From Janthinobacterium agaricidamnosum NBRC 102515 = DSM 9628 (GTDB lineage: Bacteria > Pseudomonadota > Gammaproteobacteria > Burkholderiales > Burkholderiaceae_D), in assembly GCF_000723165.1 (NCBI RefSeq), contig NZ_HG322949.1, positions 1,803,184-1,867,183 on the forward strand: a stretch of DNA of 64,000 nt. Reading direction: 5' to 3'. Shown here in pieces: positions 33,438 to 42,309 of the stretch. The number at the start of each line of letters is the position of its first letter. Within the stretch, counting starts at the first letter, position 1. Below the pieces are notes generated by a model. It made no database searches. It worked only from the letters and a program-made list of their open reading frames with translations, and was not told the DNA's origin. The position numbers and the translations under genes are program-made.

Positions 33438-36400
33438 ATGCCTATACGTCTTCCCCATTTATTTCATTCCACGACATCGTCCGCGGTCACGCCGGACCAT
33501 GCCCGCAACAGTGCACCCGCACCCTTGGCGCCGCATGCGGCGCCGCTATCGGGCCGGCTGGAGGGCCAGGCCGATAAAGACAGATCGAAAGTGGGGCGTG
33601 TCCTCGGCAAACGCCAGTTCGCGCTCAGTTCGCGCGCGGTCGGCCTGGGGCGCGTGCGAATTGCCGAGTTGCCGCATAAGACAGGGTTGCCGGCGCGCAT
33701 CGATGATCGCCAGACACTGCATGCGTCGGCGCGCGCGCTGGCGCAGCGGGTCGAACGCATCATGGACACCACGCTGGAAGAATTGCCAGAAATTAATGCC
33801 CGGCCGGGACGCTCGGCGCTGGTGGAAAAGTTGAGCGGGTATTGGCCCGCCAGCATGTTCATTCCGAAAAAGGTGAGCGAGCTGCTCGCCGAGGACGTAG
33901 TCGTTACGAACTATTCGTTGAAAAAAGTCACGCAAAAGATCGTATTCAAAAAGAAGATCATACTCAATAAACAAAAGACCGTATTCAAGCAAGAGATCGA
34001 TAAGGCGGCCGGCGCAGTGCCGCGCGATACCCGTCCCCAGCGCCGCGATTTTCTGGATCAAATCGCGGCCGGCATGGCACAGTTGACGCAAGTTGAACGC
34101 GAATACATCGCGGCACGCGACGCGGTGTCCAGTCAAGGCGAGACACCGTCCTCCGTCTCGGTGGATAAACTGAATGACGCGCAACTGCGCTTGCAAGAGG
34201 CGGTAGACACATTGCATGCATCGGTCACATTAACCACCATGCTGGGTAGCCACGACAATGCGCTGGCCACCGACTTATTGCGGCGCAAGACCGACTTCGT
34301 CAAGGTCCAGGTCGAGATTTGCCAGGAAAAGCTGCGCAAGACCGGCCTCGACCTGGACCAGCAGCGCGGCTTGCTGAATCAGCAGCGCGACGGTTTGCAG
34401 CAGGCGGTGGCGCTGGCCGACCTGGCCGTGGCCGACGCCGAACGTGGCCAGTTCACGATGGAAACCTTGTTGATCTGGATGCAAGAACAACTGGTACTGG
34501 ACCAGGCGCCACAGCCGGCCGATGCCAGGCATGACCAGGAGCGCGCCAGCCGGATCGCCGAGACCGGGCAGCAGATCGCGCAGTTGCAGCCGGTCATTTC
34601 GGCGGCACGGCAGCAACTGGCCGCCTGCGAGCGCGAGCGCAGCCAGGCGCAAGAGGCGCTCGATCAATTTGCACCGGTGTATACCGAACAAATGACGCAA
34701 TTGTATGCGCAGCGGCGCAAGGTGGTCGGCGAACAGGAGCAGTTGAGCAAGTCGGCCGCCGCGCTGCCGGCCCGGGCCGAGGCGTGGCAACAGCGCGCCG
34801 GCGACACGTACGCGCTGCAGCACGAACAGCACCAGCAAGCCATCGATGCGCTGGTGCGCACCGCGCCGGGCTTCGCGCCGCAAAAATTACTGGCCTCGGC
34901 CGACGCGCACGCCCAGTTGCAGACGGCGCTGCGCCAGGTCGCCGAGGCATTGCCCGAAGATGATGTGCAAGCCGAACGCAGCTTGCCGCGCATGGCGGTG
35001 GTCGAGATCATCAGCCGCTCGGTGGCTTCCGCTGCCGGCGGCGATGCGCAGCGCGGCGCCGACCTGCTGCGTGAATTGCTGTCGCGGCCCAGCGAGCAGT
35101 GGCTGGTTCCGCCCCCCAAGGAGGGCGTGCCGGCGCTGGTGCATGCGCCGCCATCGGACGATTTGCGTACGCTGTTCCGCAATATGGCCAGTGTGCCGCG
35201 CGGCATCGAGCTGCTCGACCAGGTGGCGGCCGGCAAGACCGGCACCACCATGAACCGGCCGCAGCTGGAGGCGCTGCACCTGTACTGGATTGCCGACCAG
35301 GCCCAGGCGCGCGAATCGTCTGACGACGTCAAGGCATGGCTGGAATCGGCCAAGTCGGTGGCCTGCCACGCGGTGCGCAACAGCGACAAGGATGCGCCGC
35401 TGTTCGATATCGAGGCTTTGCCGCTGGAACAGAAAATCGCTTTCCGCGCCGTCGGCAAAGGTTTGTTGTCGAACGCACCGGGTTCCGATTTCGACCGCAT
35501 CAACCAGACCTTGCTCAAATTTGGCGGCGAGTGGGTCGACTTGCCGAAGGATGAGCGCGGAAAACTGATGCGCCAGCTGCCCCGTTCGCCGCTCAATCCG
35601 GCCAGTACCCGCACCACGCCATTCGCACCCAAGGTGCTGCGGCTGGGCATCAAGCAACTGGAAGCGCAAGGCATGCCGTCGGTGAAAAGCGACGCCGACA
35701 AGAAGATCAGCGAGCTGACCCGCAAATTGACCGGCATCCTGCAACAGGCGCCGCTGTCGAAAGGGCGGCCGGCCACCGCTGGCGATGCCGAATTCGAGGT
35801 GATGGCGAAAGTCGTGTGCGATTACATGCTTGGCCAGCATGCCGGCCAGGAAGACAGCGCCGAGCTGGCCACGCCCCGCCTGAAGACGGATTTTCATAAA
35901 AGCAAGCGGCTGTACAAGACCCGTCTGGGTCCGCTCGACGTGGAACAGATTCGCCGCGAAAGCGCCGCGCGGTTGCGCCATTTGCGCGATCCCGGGCAGC
36001 CGCAAGCCGACGGACAACGCAAGCTGATCAAACCCAATCCCGCCGCGCAGCCGCTGCCGGCGCCGTTCGACCAGCTGTTCGGCAAGGAAGGCGCGCTGCC
36101 GGGCGAGGTCGTGCGGACGCTGGTCGGCCATCTCGACAGCCATCTGTCGGCCGCGCAAAAAACGCAGCTCGGCTGGGACGATTTGCAACTGGCGGCGCAG
36201 CTCGACAAGATGGACCACGCGGTCGCCGCGGCCGGGCGCAAGCGTTTCAACAGCAAGGCCGAGATCCACGATTTTTATGCGCCGATGCTGGAGCAGCTAC
36301 GCTTGCGCAATCAATTGACGATGACCAGCGGCGGCGAAGTCGGGGTCGGCATCCCGATGCTGCCGTGGGCGCCGGTCGCACCGCTGATCGCGAACGTCAA

Positions 36401-37682
36401 CATGACGCTGTTTTCAAAAAAACAGGAAGCCGCCTTTGCGCTGAAGAGCCCGACCTATGGCGTCGAATTCATCATGTCCGACATCGTCACCAAGGGCGCC
36501 GACATCAAGGGCACGGTAGGCTTCGGGCTGGACCTGGGCTTCTACAAATTGACCTTGCCGGCTTTTTCGCTGAAGGGGGAGGCCAATAATACCCATACCG
36601 ACTACGCCGTGCTGCGCGGCTTGCGCGGCAAGGACAAGAGCGGCGTGCGCGAGGAACAGGCGGCCCGCGATGACAGCCTGGCGCTGCTCGATACGCTGAT
36701 CAACTGGGATGCCGACGGCAAACATCCGGAACCGGGGCAGGTCTTCCAGGGGCCGCTGGAAGCGATCCTGGCGCTGCATCCGGCGGTCGAAGTGGGCTGG
36801 GGCAGCAAGGATGGCCGCAACCGCCAGGTCACGGCCGACCTCGCCGCCGCCATCCGCGTACCGCTCGGCATCGACCGGCTGTCGGCCGGGGTGGGCCTGA
36901 ATATCAACGCCAAGGCCGACGGTTCCACCGAACGCACCGTCGAACACTCCAGCTTTGCCCATCGCGAGCTGCATGACCAGTTCGACCAGCGCCGCCAGCG
37001 CATGGCCGCCGGGGTGGTGCTGGGCGGTTCCGGCACCTCGTACAAGCAGGCGCTGACCCATGACGACGGCGGCCTGGATGGCAGCATCCGCATCCCGGCG
37101 CCGTTCAGCCTGGCCGACCTGAGCCGCGAGCTGGCCTACAATCTGGAGCGCAATGGCGTGACCACCTTCAGCATCGGCGACAAGGCCGGCGCCAGCGCGG
37201 ACCGGGTCTATGGCCGGGCGGAAACGCTGCTGGCCGAGATCGAGGCGAACATGGAGGAATTCTACCTGCGCTTCCTGGAAGCGCTGCCAGTCGAGCCTGG
37301 CGCAGTCAGGGACACGCCCGAAAACCGCGCGCTGGCCGAATCCACGTTGCGCCAGTTCATGGCCGACTTGAAGACGGCCGCATCGCGTCCCAACCTGCAA
37401 TTCAACTTGAAGTATGAATTGCAGCCGAGGATGAGCGGCTGGGTCGACGGCTTGCGTGCGATGGAAGCGATCGCCGCGCACAACGGCGACCTCGACGCGG
37501 TGCAGGAGTATCGCCAAGCCGCCATCCAGCTGATGCAGTTCCGCAGCAGCTGGGCTTTCAAGAATTGCGCGATCCGCAGCAAGGGCAAGGCCGGCGACGA
37601 CCGTGGCTGGGATTTCCTGGTGCGCCTGATGTCGCGCAGCAGCGCCGAAAGCTCGGTGGCGCTGAACGCCTATCCGGCCTGA
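33438..37682 (+). CDS. Giant effector-like protein B, 1414 aa
   Basis: Tandem paralogue of protein A. Both start MPI and share, in order, QTLHA.AR.LAQRVERIMDTTLEELP, the Gln-rich coiled-coil region, FDIEALPLEQKIAFRAVGKG, the beta-rich section beginning GGEVGVGIPMLPWAPVAPL, and the FRSSWAFKNCAIRSKGKA end. It carries an extra Lys-rich insert near residues 155-195 (KKVTQKIVFKKKIILNKQ) that is AT-richer at the DNA level than the rest, a sign of local insertion. Probably a type III effector. Confidence 0.8.
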   Translation: MPIRLPHLFHSTTSSAVTPDHARNSAPAPLAPHAAPLSGRLEGQADKDRSKVGRVLGKRQFALSSRAVGLGRVRIAELPHKTGLPARIDDRQTLHASARALAQRVERIMDTTLEELPEINARPGRSALVEKLSGYWPASMFIPKKVSELLAEDVVVTNYSLKKVTQKIVFKKKIILNKQKTVFKQEIDKAAGAVPRDTRPQRRDFLDQIAAGMAQLTQVEREYIAARDAVSSQGETPSSVSVDKLNDAQLRLQEAVDTLHASVTLTTMLGSHDNALATDLLRRKTDFVKVQVEICQEKLRKTGLDLDQQRGLLNQQRDGLQQAVALADLAVADAERGQFTMETLLIWMQEQLVLDQAPQPADARHDQERASRIAETGQQIAQLQPVISAARQQLAACERERSQAQEALDQFAPVYTEQMTQLYAQRRKVVGEQEQLSKSAAALPARAEAWQQRAGDTYALQHEQHQQAIDALVRTAPGFAPQKLLASADAHAQLQTALRQVAEALPEDDVQAERSLPRMAVVEIISRSVASAAGGDAQRGADLLRELLSRPSEQWLVPPPKEGVPALVHAPPSDDLRTLFRNMASVPRGIELLDQVAAGKTGTTMNRPQLEALHLYWIADQAQARESSDDVKAWLESAKSVACHAVRNSDKDAPLFDIEALPLEQKIAFRAVGKGLLSNAPGSDFDRINQTLLKFGGEWVDLPKDERGKLMRQLPRSPLNPASTRTTPFAPKVLRLGIKQLEAQGMPSVKSDADKKISELTRKLTGILQQAPLSKGRPATAGDAEFEVMAKVVCDYMLGQHAGQEDSAELATPRLKTDFHKSKRLYKTRLGPLDVEQIRRESAARLRHLRDPGQPQADGQRKLIKPNPAAQPLPAPFDQLFGKEGALPGEVVRTLVGHLDSHLSAAQKTQLGWDDLQLAAQLDKMDHAVAAAGRKRFNSKAEIHDFYAPMLEQLRLRNQLTMTSGGEVGVGIPMLPWAPVAPLIANVNMTLFSKKQEAAFALKSPTYGVEFIMSDIVTKGADIKGTVGFGLDLGFYKLTLPAFSLKGEANNTHTDYAVLRGLRGKDKSGVREEQAARDDSLALLDTLINWDADGKHPEPGQVFQGPLEAILALHPAVEVGWGSKDGRNRQVTADLAAAIRVPLGIDRLSAGVGLNINAKADGSTERTVEHSSFAHRELHDQFDQRRQRMAAGVVLGGSGTSYKQALTHDDGGLDGSIRIPAPFSLADLSRELAYNLERNGVTTFSIGDKAGASADRVYGRAETLLAEIEANMEEFYLRFLEALPVEPGAVRDTPENRALAESTLRQFMADLKTAASRPNLQFNLKYELQPRMSGWVDGLRAMEAIAAHNGDLDAVQEYRQAAIQLMQFRSSWAFKNCAIRSKGKAGDDRGWDFLVRLMSRSSAESSVALNAYPA

Positions 37683-37694
37683 TATGCATGGCAA

Positions 37695-37715
37695 CCTGCC
37701 GGCTGGTCCGGCAGG
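37695..37715 (+). terminator. Hairpin after the 1414-aa gene
   Basis: CCTGCCGG, 5-nt loop, CCGGCAGG, 13 bp after the stop codon at 37680-37682. No U-tract on the plus strand. Confidence 0.5.
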
Positions 37716-37725
37716 CGTAAAAAAA

Positions 37726-37743
37726 GCCCCGTCACAACGGGGC
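37726..37743 (-). terminator. Rho-independent terminator of the PilT-like gene
   Basis: Read on the minus strand, GCCCCGT, 4-nt loop, ACGGGGC and seven T residues lie 25 bp past the stop of the PilT-like gene. Confidence 0.85.
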
Positions 37744-37767
37744 TTGCATGGTGCGGAATTGGCCGCC

Positions 37768-38862
37768 TTAGCGCGGGCTGTTCATCATTTCGTGCAATTC
37801 GAGCCGGTTGTAGGTGGCGCGCATCGCATCTTTCGAGCTGACCTGGTTCTTGCTGACCATCTTGGCCAGCACTTCGTTCAAGCCGCGCGACAGATTGTCT
37901 TCCTTGCGCTTGATGAAGTCCGTAATCATGTGCAGCTTGCCCGGGTCGCTGATGAACGGCGCCACTTGCTGGTTTTGATTAAAGATCATTTCGCTGGCAA
38001 GCACGAACGATTCGCCGTCTTCGCTCGGCAGCAGGTTTTGATAAATCACGCCGACCAGCGAATTGGCCAGCGCGGCGGAGCGCTGGCTATATTCGTTCGA
38101 CGGGAAAAAGCTCAGGAACTTGCTGATCGCGCCCAGCGCGCTATTGGTGTGCATGGTGGCCATCATCAGGTGGCCCGATTCGCCGGCGTGCAGGACGGTG
38201 TCGGCGGCGTTGAAGTCGCGGATTTCGCCGAGCATCAGCACATCCGGTTTTTGGCGCAAGCCTTCACGCAAGCCACTTGCAAAACTTTCGGTATCGGTCG
38301 GCACTTCCTTTTGCGAGATGATCGACAAGTTGCGCTCAAGAATGTATTCAATCGGTTCTTCGATGGTGACGATATGGCCGTTGCGGTGCGTATTCAAATG
38401 TTGCAGCATCGACGCGATGGTGGTGGTCTTGCCGGAGCCGGTCGGCCCGGTGACCAGGATGATGCCCTTGGTCGCTTCCAGCATGGTCTTGACGTACAGC
38501 GGCAAGCCGGTTTTTTCGATCGGCAGCGGGTGCAGCGGCAATTTGCGGATCGAGATCGCCACTTTTTCGCCACTTGCCAGGCGGTAGGCGTTGCAACGCA
38601 GGCGGCAATTGGTCAGCGCACGGGAACGGTCGATCGCCGCGGTAATGATTTTATCTTCCCAGTCTTCGTCGATCGATTCCAGCACCGGCACCATGTCGCG
38701 CAACTCGACCGGTTCCGGGCTGGTCTCGACCCAACCCCTTGGGGTCTTGATCATAATCGGCATATCCTGTTCGATATGCACGTCGGAAAACACACGTCCC
38801 GTATTGATCAGGGACATCAGCTCCCAGAGAACGTTTCTTTCGGGAAAAAAATCCTGGCTCAT
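37768..38862 (-). CDS. PilT/BfpF-type pilus retraction ATPase
   Basis: 364 aa. Walker A GPTGSGKT at 139-146, an Asp box (VTIEEPIEYIL), Walker B DVLMLGEIRDF and a His box HLMMATMHTNS: the full secretion ATPase set. The N-terminal domain resembles the PAS-like part of PilT, and AIRAG-like C-terminal motifs of housekeeping PilT are not evident, so it probably serves the type IVb pilus at 47836-58755. It lies 9 kb from that operon, between effector genes and the sigma factor, on the other strand. Confidence 0.92.
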   Translation of the reverse strand: MSQDFFPERNVLWELMSLINTGRVFSDVHIEQDMPIMIKTPRGWVETSPEPVELRDMVPVLESIDEDWEDKIITAAIDRSRALTNCRLRCNAYRLASGEKVAISIRKLPLHPLPIEKTGLPLYVKTMLEATKGIILVTGPTGSGKTTTIASMLQHLNTHRNGHIVTIEEPIEYILERNLSIISQKEVPTDTESFASGLREGLRQKPDVLMLGEIRDFNAADTVLHAGESGHLMMATMHTNSALGAISKFLSFFPSNEYSQRSAALANSLVGVIYQNLLPSEDGESFVLASEMIFNQNQQVAPFISDPGKLHMITDFIKRKEDNLSRGLNEVLAKMVSKNQVSSKDAMRATYNRLELHEMMNSPR

Positions 38863-39197
38863 GTTGGTGGCTTCTTTTTTCTACTCATTATTAATGTACG
38901 GATACACGGATTGATACGTTGTCGTAGTCACAATCAAAGACTAATTTTACTCTGTTTGCGGCGACATATTCTCAAAAAATCTCGTGTGCGGCCTGACATT
39001 GATGTTTACGATATGGCGCGTTTTGCCCGAGTGGCGCCCGGCTCAATGATTGAATTTCTGGAGGGCAATTTTTTCACTGGCGATATGTCGGAGTTGGTGT
39101 GGTCGGCGCAGTCATCGCGTTGCTGGCGCTGCCGGCCATCATACCGCAAGTATCGCGCGGTTCAGTCGCGCGCGCATGCTTGCCCGATATGCATTTC
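38863..39197. other. Intergenic region, no gene recognised
   Basis: About 335 bp upstream of the PilT-like gene and downstream of the sigma-factor unit. It is AT-richer near 38870-38960. I see no convincing gene, hairpin or hrp box. Confidence 0.5.
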
Positions 39198-39383
39198 CTA
39201 GGACTCCGCTTCGATCAGGCAAACCATCTGCGCGCGCCGCCGGGCTTCCTGTTCCAGGCGTATCATGTGCAACTGGATGCGCGCGGCGCGGCGCGCCGTG
39301 ATGATGTGCTGGGCTTGCCGGTCGAGATCGCGCAGTTGCCAGCGGATCGTCATTTTGCGGACTAATCGTAAAAGCTGTTTCAT
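39198..39383 (-). CDS. 61-aa basic helical protein behind the sigma factor
   Basis: Starts MKQLLRLVRKMTIRWQLRDL with AAGG seven nt upstream, 51 bp after the sigma-factor stop. Rich in Arg and Gln, no membrane segment, ends LIEAES. Too short for a classical anti-sigma factor, but a small regulator of the sigma factor is possible. Unrecognised family. Confidence 0.5.
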   Translation of the reverse strand: MKQLLRLVRKMTIRWQLRDLDRQAQHIITARRAARIQLHMIRLEQEARRRAQMVCLIEAES

Positions 39384-39434
39384 GGATGACCTTTCAAGAG
39401 GTGGCTGCCTGAATAAAATGGGTGCAAATTATTT

Positions 39435-40022
39435 TCAGGCAAATTCGCCGAATTGCGAACGCACCGTGGCGCGTACCCGCGACACCCGCGAACGCACCGT
39501 GCCGATAGGCACCTGCATATGTTCGGCCGCCATTTCATACGTCATGTCGCCCTGCAGGACCGCTTCAAAGGTGCTGCGGATTTTCGGCAGCATATTACCC
39601 AGCAGCGCATTGATGCGGGTGTTCAACTGGCGCGCCTCGATCACCGTGGCCGGGTCCGAGCACGGATCGACCAGTTGTTCCATGAAGTTTTCATCGACTG
39701 TTTCGTAGCGGTCGGCGCAATTGCGGCGGACTTGATTGCGGGCCAGGTTCAGCGCGATGCCGAACAGCCAGGTCGACGGTTTCGACAGGCCGGAAAAACG
39801 GTGGCCGCAGCGGACGGCTTCGGCGAAGGTGTTTTGCACCACATCCTCGGCATCTTCGCTGTTGCGCAGATAGCGTTTGACGAACAGCAGCAAGTGATCG
39901 TAGTGCTCGACGAACAAGGCGTTGACGTCAATGACCGCAGCGTTTGCCGATGCCGGGGCATCGAGTGGCGCGTTGTTGTGATCCAGATCGATTTCAGCAA
40001 TTTCAATGGTAGCGGTCATCAT
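39435..40022 (-). CDS. ECF sigma factor, probable master regulator of the type III regulon (HrpL/BtrS type)
   Basis: 195 aa. Region 2 is LFVEHYDHLLLFVKRYLRN through EDAEDVVQNTFAEA and STWLFGIALNLARNQVRR. Region 4 is MTYEMAAEHMQVPIGTVRSRVSRVRATV. No anti-sigma factor follows. HrpL of Pseudomonas and BtrS of Bordetella are ECF factors dedicated to type III genes, and the ten hrp boxes in this window fit the HrpL promoter form. GAGG lies five nt before the ATG, and a second Met follows directly. No hrp box is seen upstream of the gene itself, so another factor may start it. Confidence 0.93.
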   Translation of the reverse strand: MMTATIEIAEIDLDHNNAPLDAPASANAAVIDVNALFVEHYDHLLLFVKRYLRNSEDAEDVVQNTFAEAVRCGHRFSGLSKPSTWLFGIALNLARNQVRRNCADRYETVDENFMEQLVDPCSDPATVIEARQLNTRINALLGNMLPKIRSTFEAVLQGDMTYEMAAEHMQVPIGTVRSRVSRVRATVRSQFGEFA

Positions 40023-40265
40023 GTTTTCCTCAGGCGAGTGGTCGAAGTTATCGGTATGGTCAAGCGCGACAGGCGTTGTTTTTAAACTGTTGTTGCGCCG
40101 ATGAACGAACCTTAACAGTAATTTTTTCGCCTGATTTCAAACGATGATTATTCGTGAGACATTGAGAAAAGTTGAGCAATGGCGGCAGGATTGTTGAGAA
40201 AAAAGCTGGAACTATTCTGTATATGATATGCATGGTTTCCAGGGCGCCGATGCCTTGTCCGCGAT

Positions 40266-40294
40266 GGAACCGCGCGGGCCGCTGCCGCTACCTA
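40266..40294 (+). promoter_or_regulatory. hrp box for the sctI-J-K-L operon
   Basis: GGAACC, 16 nt, CTACCTA, ending 42 bp before the sctI ATG. The -10 half fits NNACNNA rather than the strict CCACNNA. Confidence 0.62.
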
Positions 40295-40336
40295 TGATGA
40301 CTGCCGCCACGGCTCTCATCAATAAAGGACCGCATC

Positions 40337-40765
40337 ATGACACTCCCAACCGGTATTCCAGCGGCATCGCTCGCTACCCCTCATGCCGATGCCTCGGCAA
40401 GCGCTGGCGGCGCCAAATCCGTGCTGGTGCTCGATGCGCCGGATGGCGCCGCATTCCGTGCCACGCTGGCGCGCCAGATGGAACAGGCGCAGCCGGCGTC
40501 CAGCGTTGCTCCCGCCACGCCTGGCACGGACGGTGGCTCGCTGGGCGACCGCCTGATGACCCGTGTCTCCGACCTGGCCAGCGACGTGCAGGAAAACCAT
40601 GCGATCGTATCCCGCTCGCTGGAACAGGCCACCCGGCAAGGCAACCCGGAACAAATGATGAAGGCGATGATGGCGCTCAACGATTACCAGACGCGCATCC
40701 AGTTCATTTCCAAGGTGACTTCGAAAGCCATTTCATCGCTCGATCAACTGACCAAGCTGCAATAA
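40337..40765 (+). CDS. sctI: SctI, inner rod/needle adaptor
   Basis: 142 aa. The Ala/Ser-rich, flexible N-terminal half leads to a helical C-terminus (MMALNDYQTRIQFISKVTSK, AISSLDQLTKLQ) typical of YscI/HrpB/PrgJ, which line the base and anchor the needle. AAAGGA lies seven nt before the ATG. First of five co-oriented genes. Confidence 0.9.
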   Translation: MTLPTGIPAASLATPHADASASAGGAKSVLVLDAPDGAAFRATLARQMEQAQPASSVAPATPGTDGGSLGDRLMTRVSDLASDVQENHAIVSRSLEQATRQGNPEQMMKAMMALNDYQTRIQFISKVTSKAISSLDQLTKLQ

Positions 40766-40766
40766 C

Positions 40767-41663
40767 ATGAAGGCAGTCATGTACTCTCCACTGATATCGC
40801 TCTGCAAGTCGATCTTGCGCGCGTTTGCGCGGCCGCGCCGCCTGGCGCTGTATTGCTGCGTGTTCGCAATGGCCATGCTGACCGCCTGCAGCAACCAGGT
40901 GAATTTGCAAACCGGGCTCAATGACGCCGATGCGAATGAAATCCTGTCCTTGCTGACCCGTTCCGGCGTCGATGCGCAGAAAGTCACCGGCAAGGACGGC
41001 GTGACACTGACCGTCGACGCGGGCGATCTGTCGCGCGCGACGATGTCGATGCGCCAGGCCGGCCTGCCGCGCCGCAACTTGTCCAACCTGGGCGCGATCT
41101 TCAAGAAGGAAGGCATGATTTCGACCCCGCTGGAAGAGCGCGTGCGCTATATCCACGGCCTGGCCGAAGAGCTGGAAGACACCGTGCAGCAGTTCGATCA
41201 TGTGATCGCCGCGCGCGTGCACGTGGTGCTGCCGGAACGGGTCGCGCCGGGCGAACCGGTGCAGCCGTCGTCGGCGGCGGTGTTCGTGAAATATTATGCG
41301 CCTATCGATGAAGACACTTTGCTGCCGCGCATCCGCAACCTGGTGGCGTCCAGCATCCCGGGCTTGTCCGGCGAAGCGGGGCGCAACAAGGTGTCGGTGA
41401 TCCTGGAAGCGAGCGAACCGCTGCAGCCGGTATTCGTCGAGTGGACCCAGGTCGGGCCGTTCCGCGTGCTGGCCGCATCGTCCGGCACGCTGATGTGGAC
41501 CCTGGGCGGCTGCGCGGCCCTGCTGCTGCTGGTGCTGGCCGGCCTGGTCTGGGTCTTGCTCAAATATCACCCGACGCTGATGCCGCGCCTGCGCGCCCAT
41601 TTCGGCAAGCCGGCGCGATTTGATGAAGCCAATGCCGAAGCCGGCGAAGGCGGCGCATCGTGA
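40767..41663 (+). CDS. sctJ: SctJ, inner-ring lipoprotein
   Basis: 298 aa. A lipobox LTAC (Cys41) ends a signal sequence; two ring-building modules follow (ANEILSLLTRSGVDAQKV, VRYIHGLAEELEDTVQQFD), and a membrane segment lies near 245-270 (LLLLVLAGLVWVLL). HrcJ/YscJ/PrgK family. A second ATG at 40779 has AAGG five nt upstream and is an equally good start, putting the Cys at position 37. Confidence 0.97.
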   Translation: MKAVMYSPLISLCKSILRAFARPRRLALYCCVFAMAMLTACSNQVNLQTGLNDADANEILSLLTRSGVDAQKVTGKDGVTLTVDAGDLSRATMSMRQAGLPRRNLSNLGAIFKKEGMISTPLEERVRYIHGLAEELEDTVQQFDHVIAARVHVVLPERVAPGEPVQPSSAAVFVKYYAPIDEDTLLPRIRNLVASSIPGLSGEAGRNKVSVILEASEPLQPVFVEWTQVGPFRVLAASSGTLMWTLGGCAALLLLVLAGLVWVLLKYHPTLMPRLRAHFGKPARFDEANAEAGEGGAS

Positions 41664-42295
41664 TGGTGGCCGACAGCCGCGTCGAAGCGCCGCTGGGCGC
41701 CGACTTTATCGACTGGTGGTTTGCGCCGTGGCCGCCTGCGCCGGCGAGTGACGCTGAGCAAGCTGAACAAGGTGCGCCGGGCTTGCCGGCATTGCGCGAC
41801 CGCTATCGCTGGTGGTGCCAGCAGGCCGGCTGTCCGGCCGACTTGCCGGCCAGTTTCGATCCGGCCTGGCAGCCCTTGTGCGGCGCCGACGGCGCAGTAT
41901 TGCAGGCCACGGCCAGGCTGTATGCCGGCCTGATCGCCGCGCGCGAGCATGACGCGGCGCTGCTGGCCATGCTGCCGCCGGACGACCGCAAATGGTGCGC
42001 CAGCCTGGCCGCGACCCAGCCCTTGCCGCATTGCGGACGCGCCGTTTACGAGGCTGGCGACAGCGCCGACGTGCGCGGCCTGGCGGAACTGGCGCAGCAT
42101 CTGCGGCATGGCTTTCCGGGGCTCTGGCCGCGCCTGCAATGCCTGCTGCCGGCGCCGCTGGCCGGGCGCGTGCAAGCGTTGCTGGAACTGATGGCGCCGC
42201 ACGATGAATTGACGCCGCGGCAATCCGGCCGCGTGCAGCGCTGCTGGTTCATGTGCGCCGCGCGCGCCGCCGCGGCAATCCCATCTTCCGTTTGA
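41660..42295 (+). CDS. sctK: SctK, sorting-platform adaptor
   Basis: 211 aa. Trp-rich N-terminus (FIDWWFAPWPP), then helical. HrpD/YscK proteins are poorly conserved; this one is placed by the sctJ-K-L order and size. GTG start overlaps the sctJ stop by 4 bp. It should link SctQ pods to the SctD ring. Confidence 0.82.
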   Translation: MMVADSRVEAPLGADFIDWWFAPWPPAPASDAEQAEQGAPGLPALRDRYRWWCQQAGCPADLPASFDPAWQPLCGADGAVLQATARLYAGLIAAREHDAALLAMLPPDDRKWCASLAATQPLPHCGRAVYEAGDSADVRGLAELAQHLRHGFPGLWPRLQCLLPAPLAGRVQALLELMAPHDELTPRQSGRVQRCWFMCAARAAAAIPSSV

Positions 42296-42309
42296 AAAGG
42301 TCAGCATCC

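Noticed and set aside
39012..39365. Small plus-strand frames between the PilT-like gene and the sigma factor
   Set aside because: No ribosome site, no recognisable protein, and overlap with the better-supported minus-strand 61-aa frame.
40208..40235. GGAACT upstream of sctI as a hrp box
   Set aside because: At 15 or 16 nt spacing the -10 position reads TGCATGG or GCATGGT, without the AC core; the GGAACC at 40266 fits.
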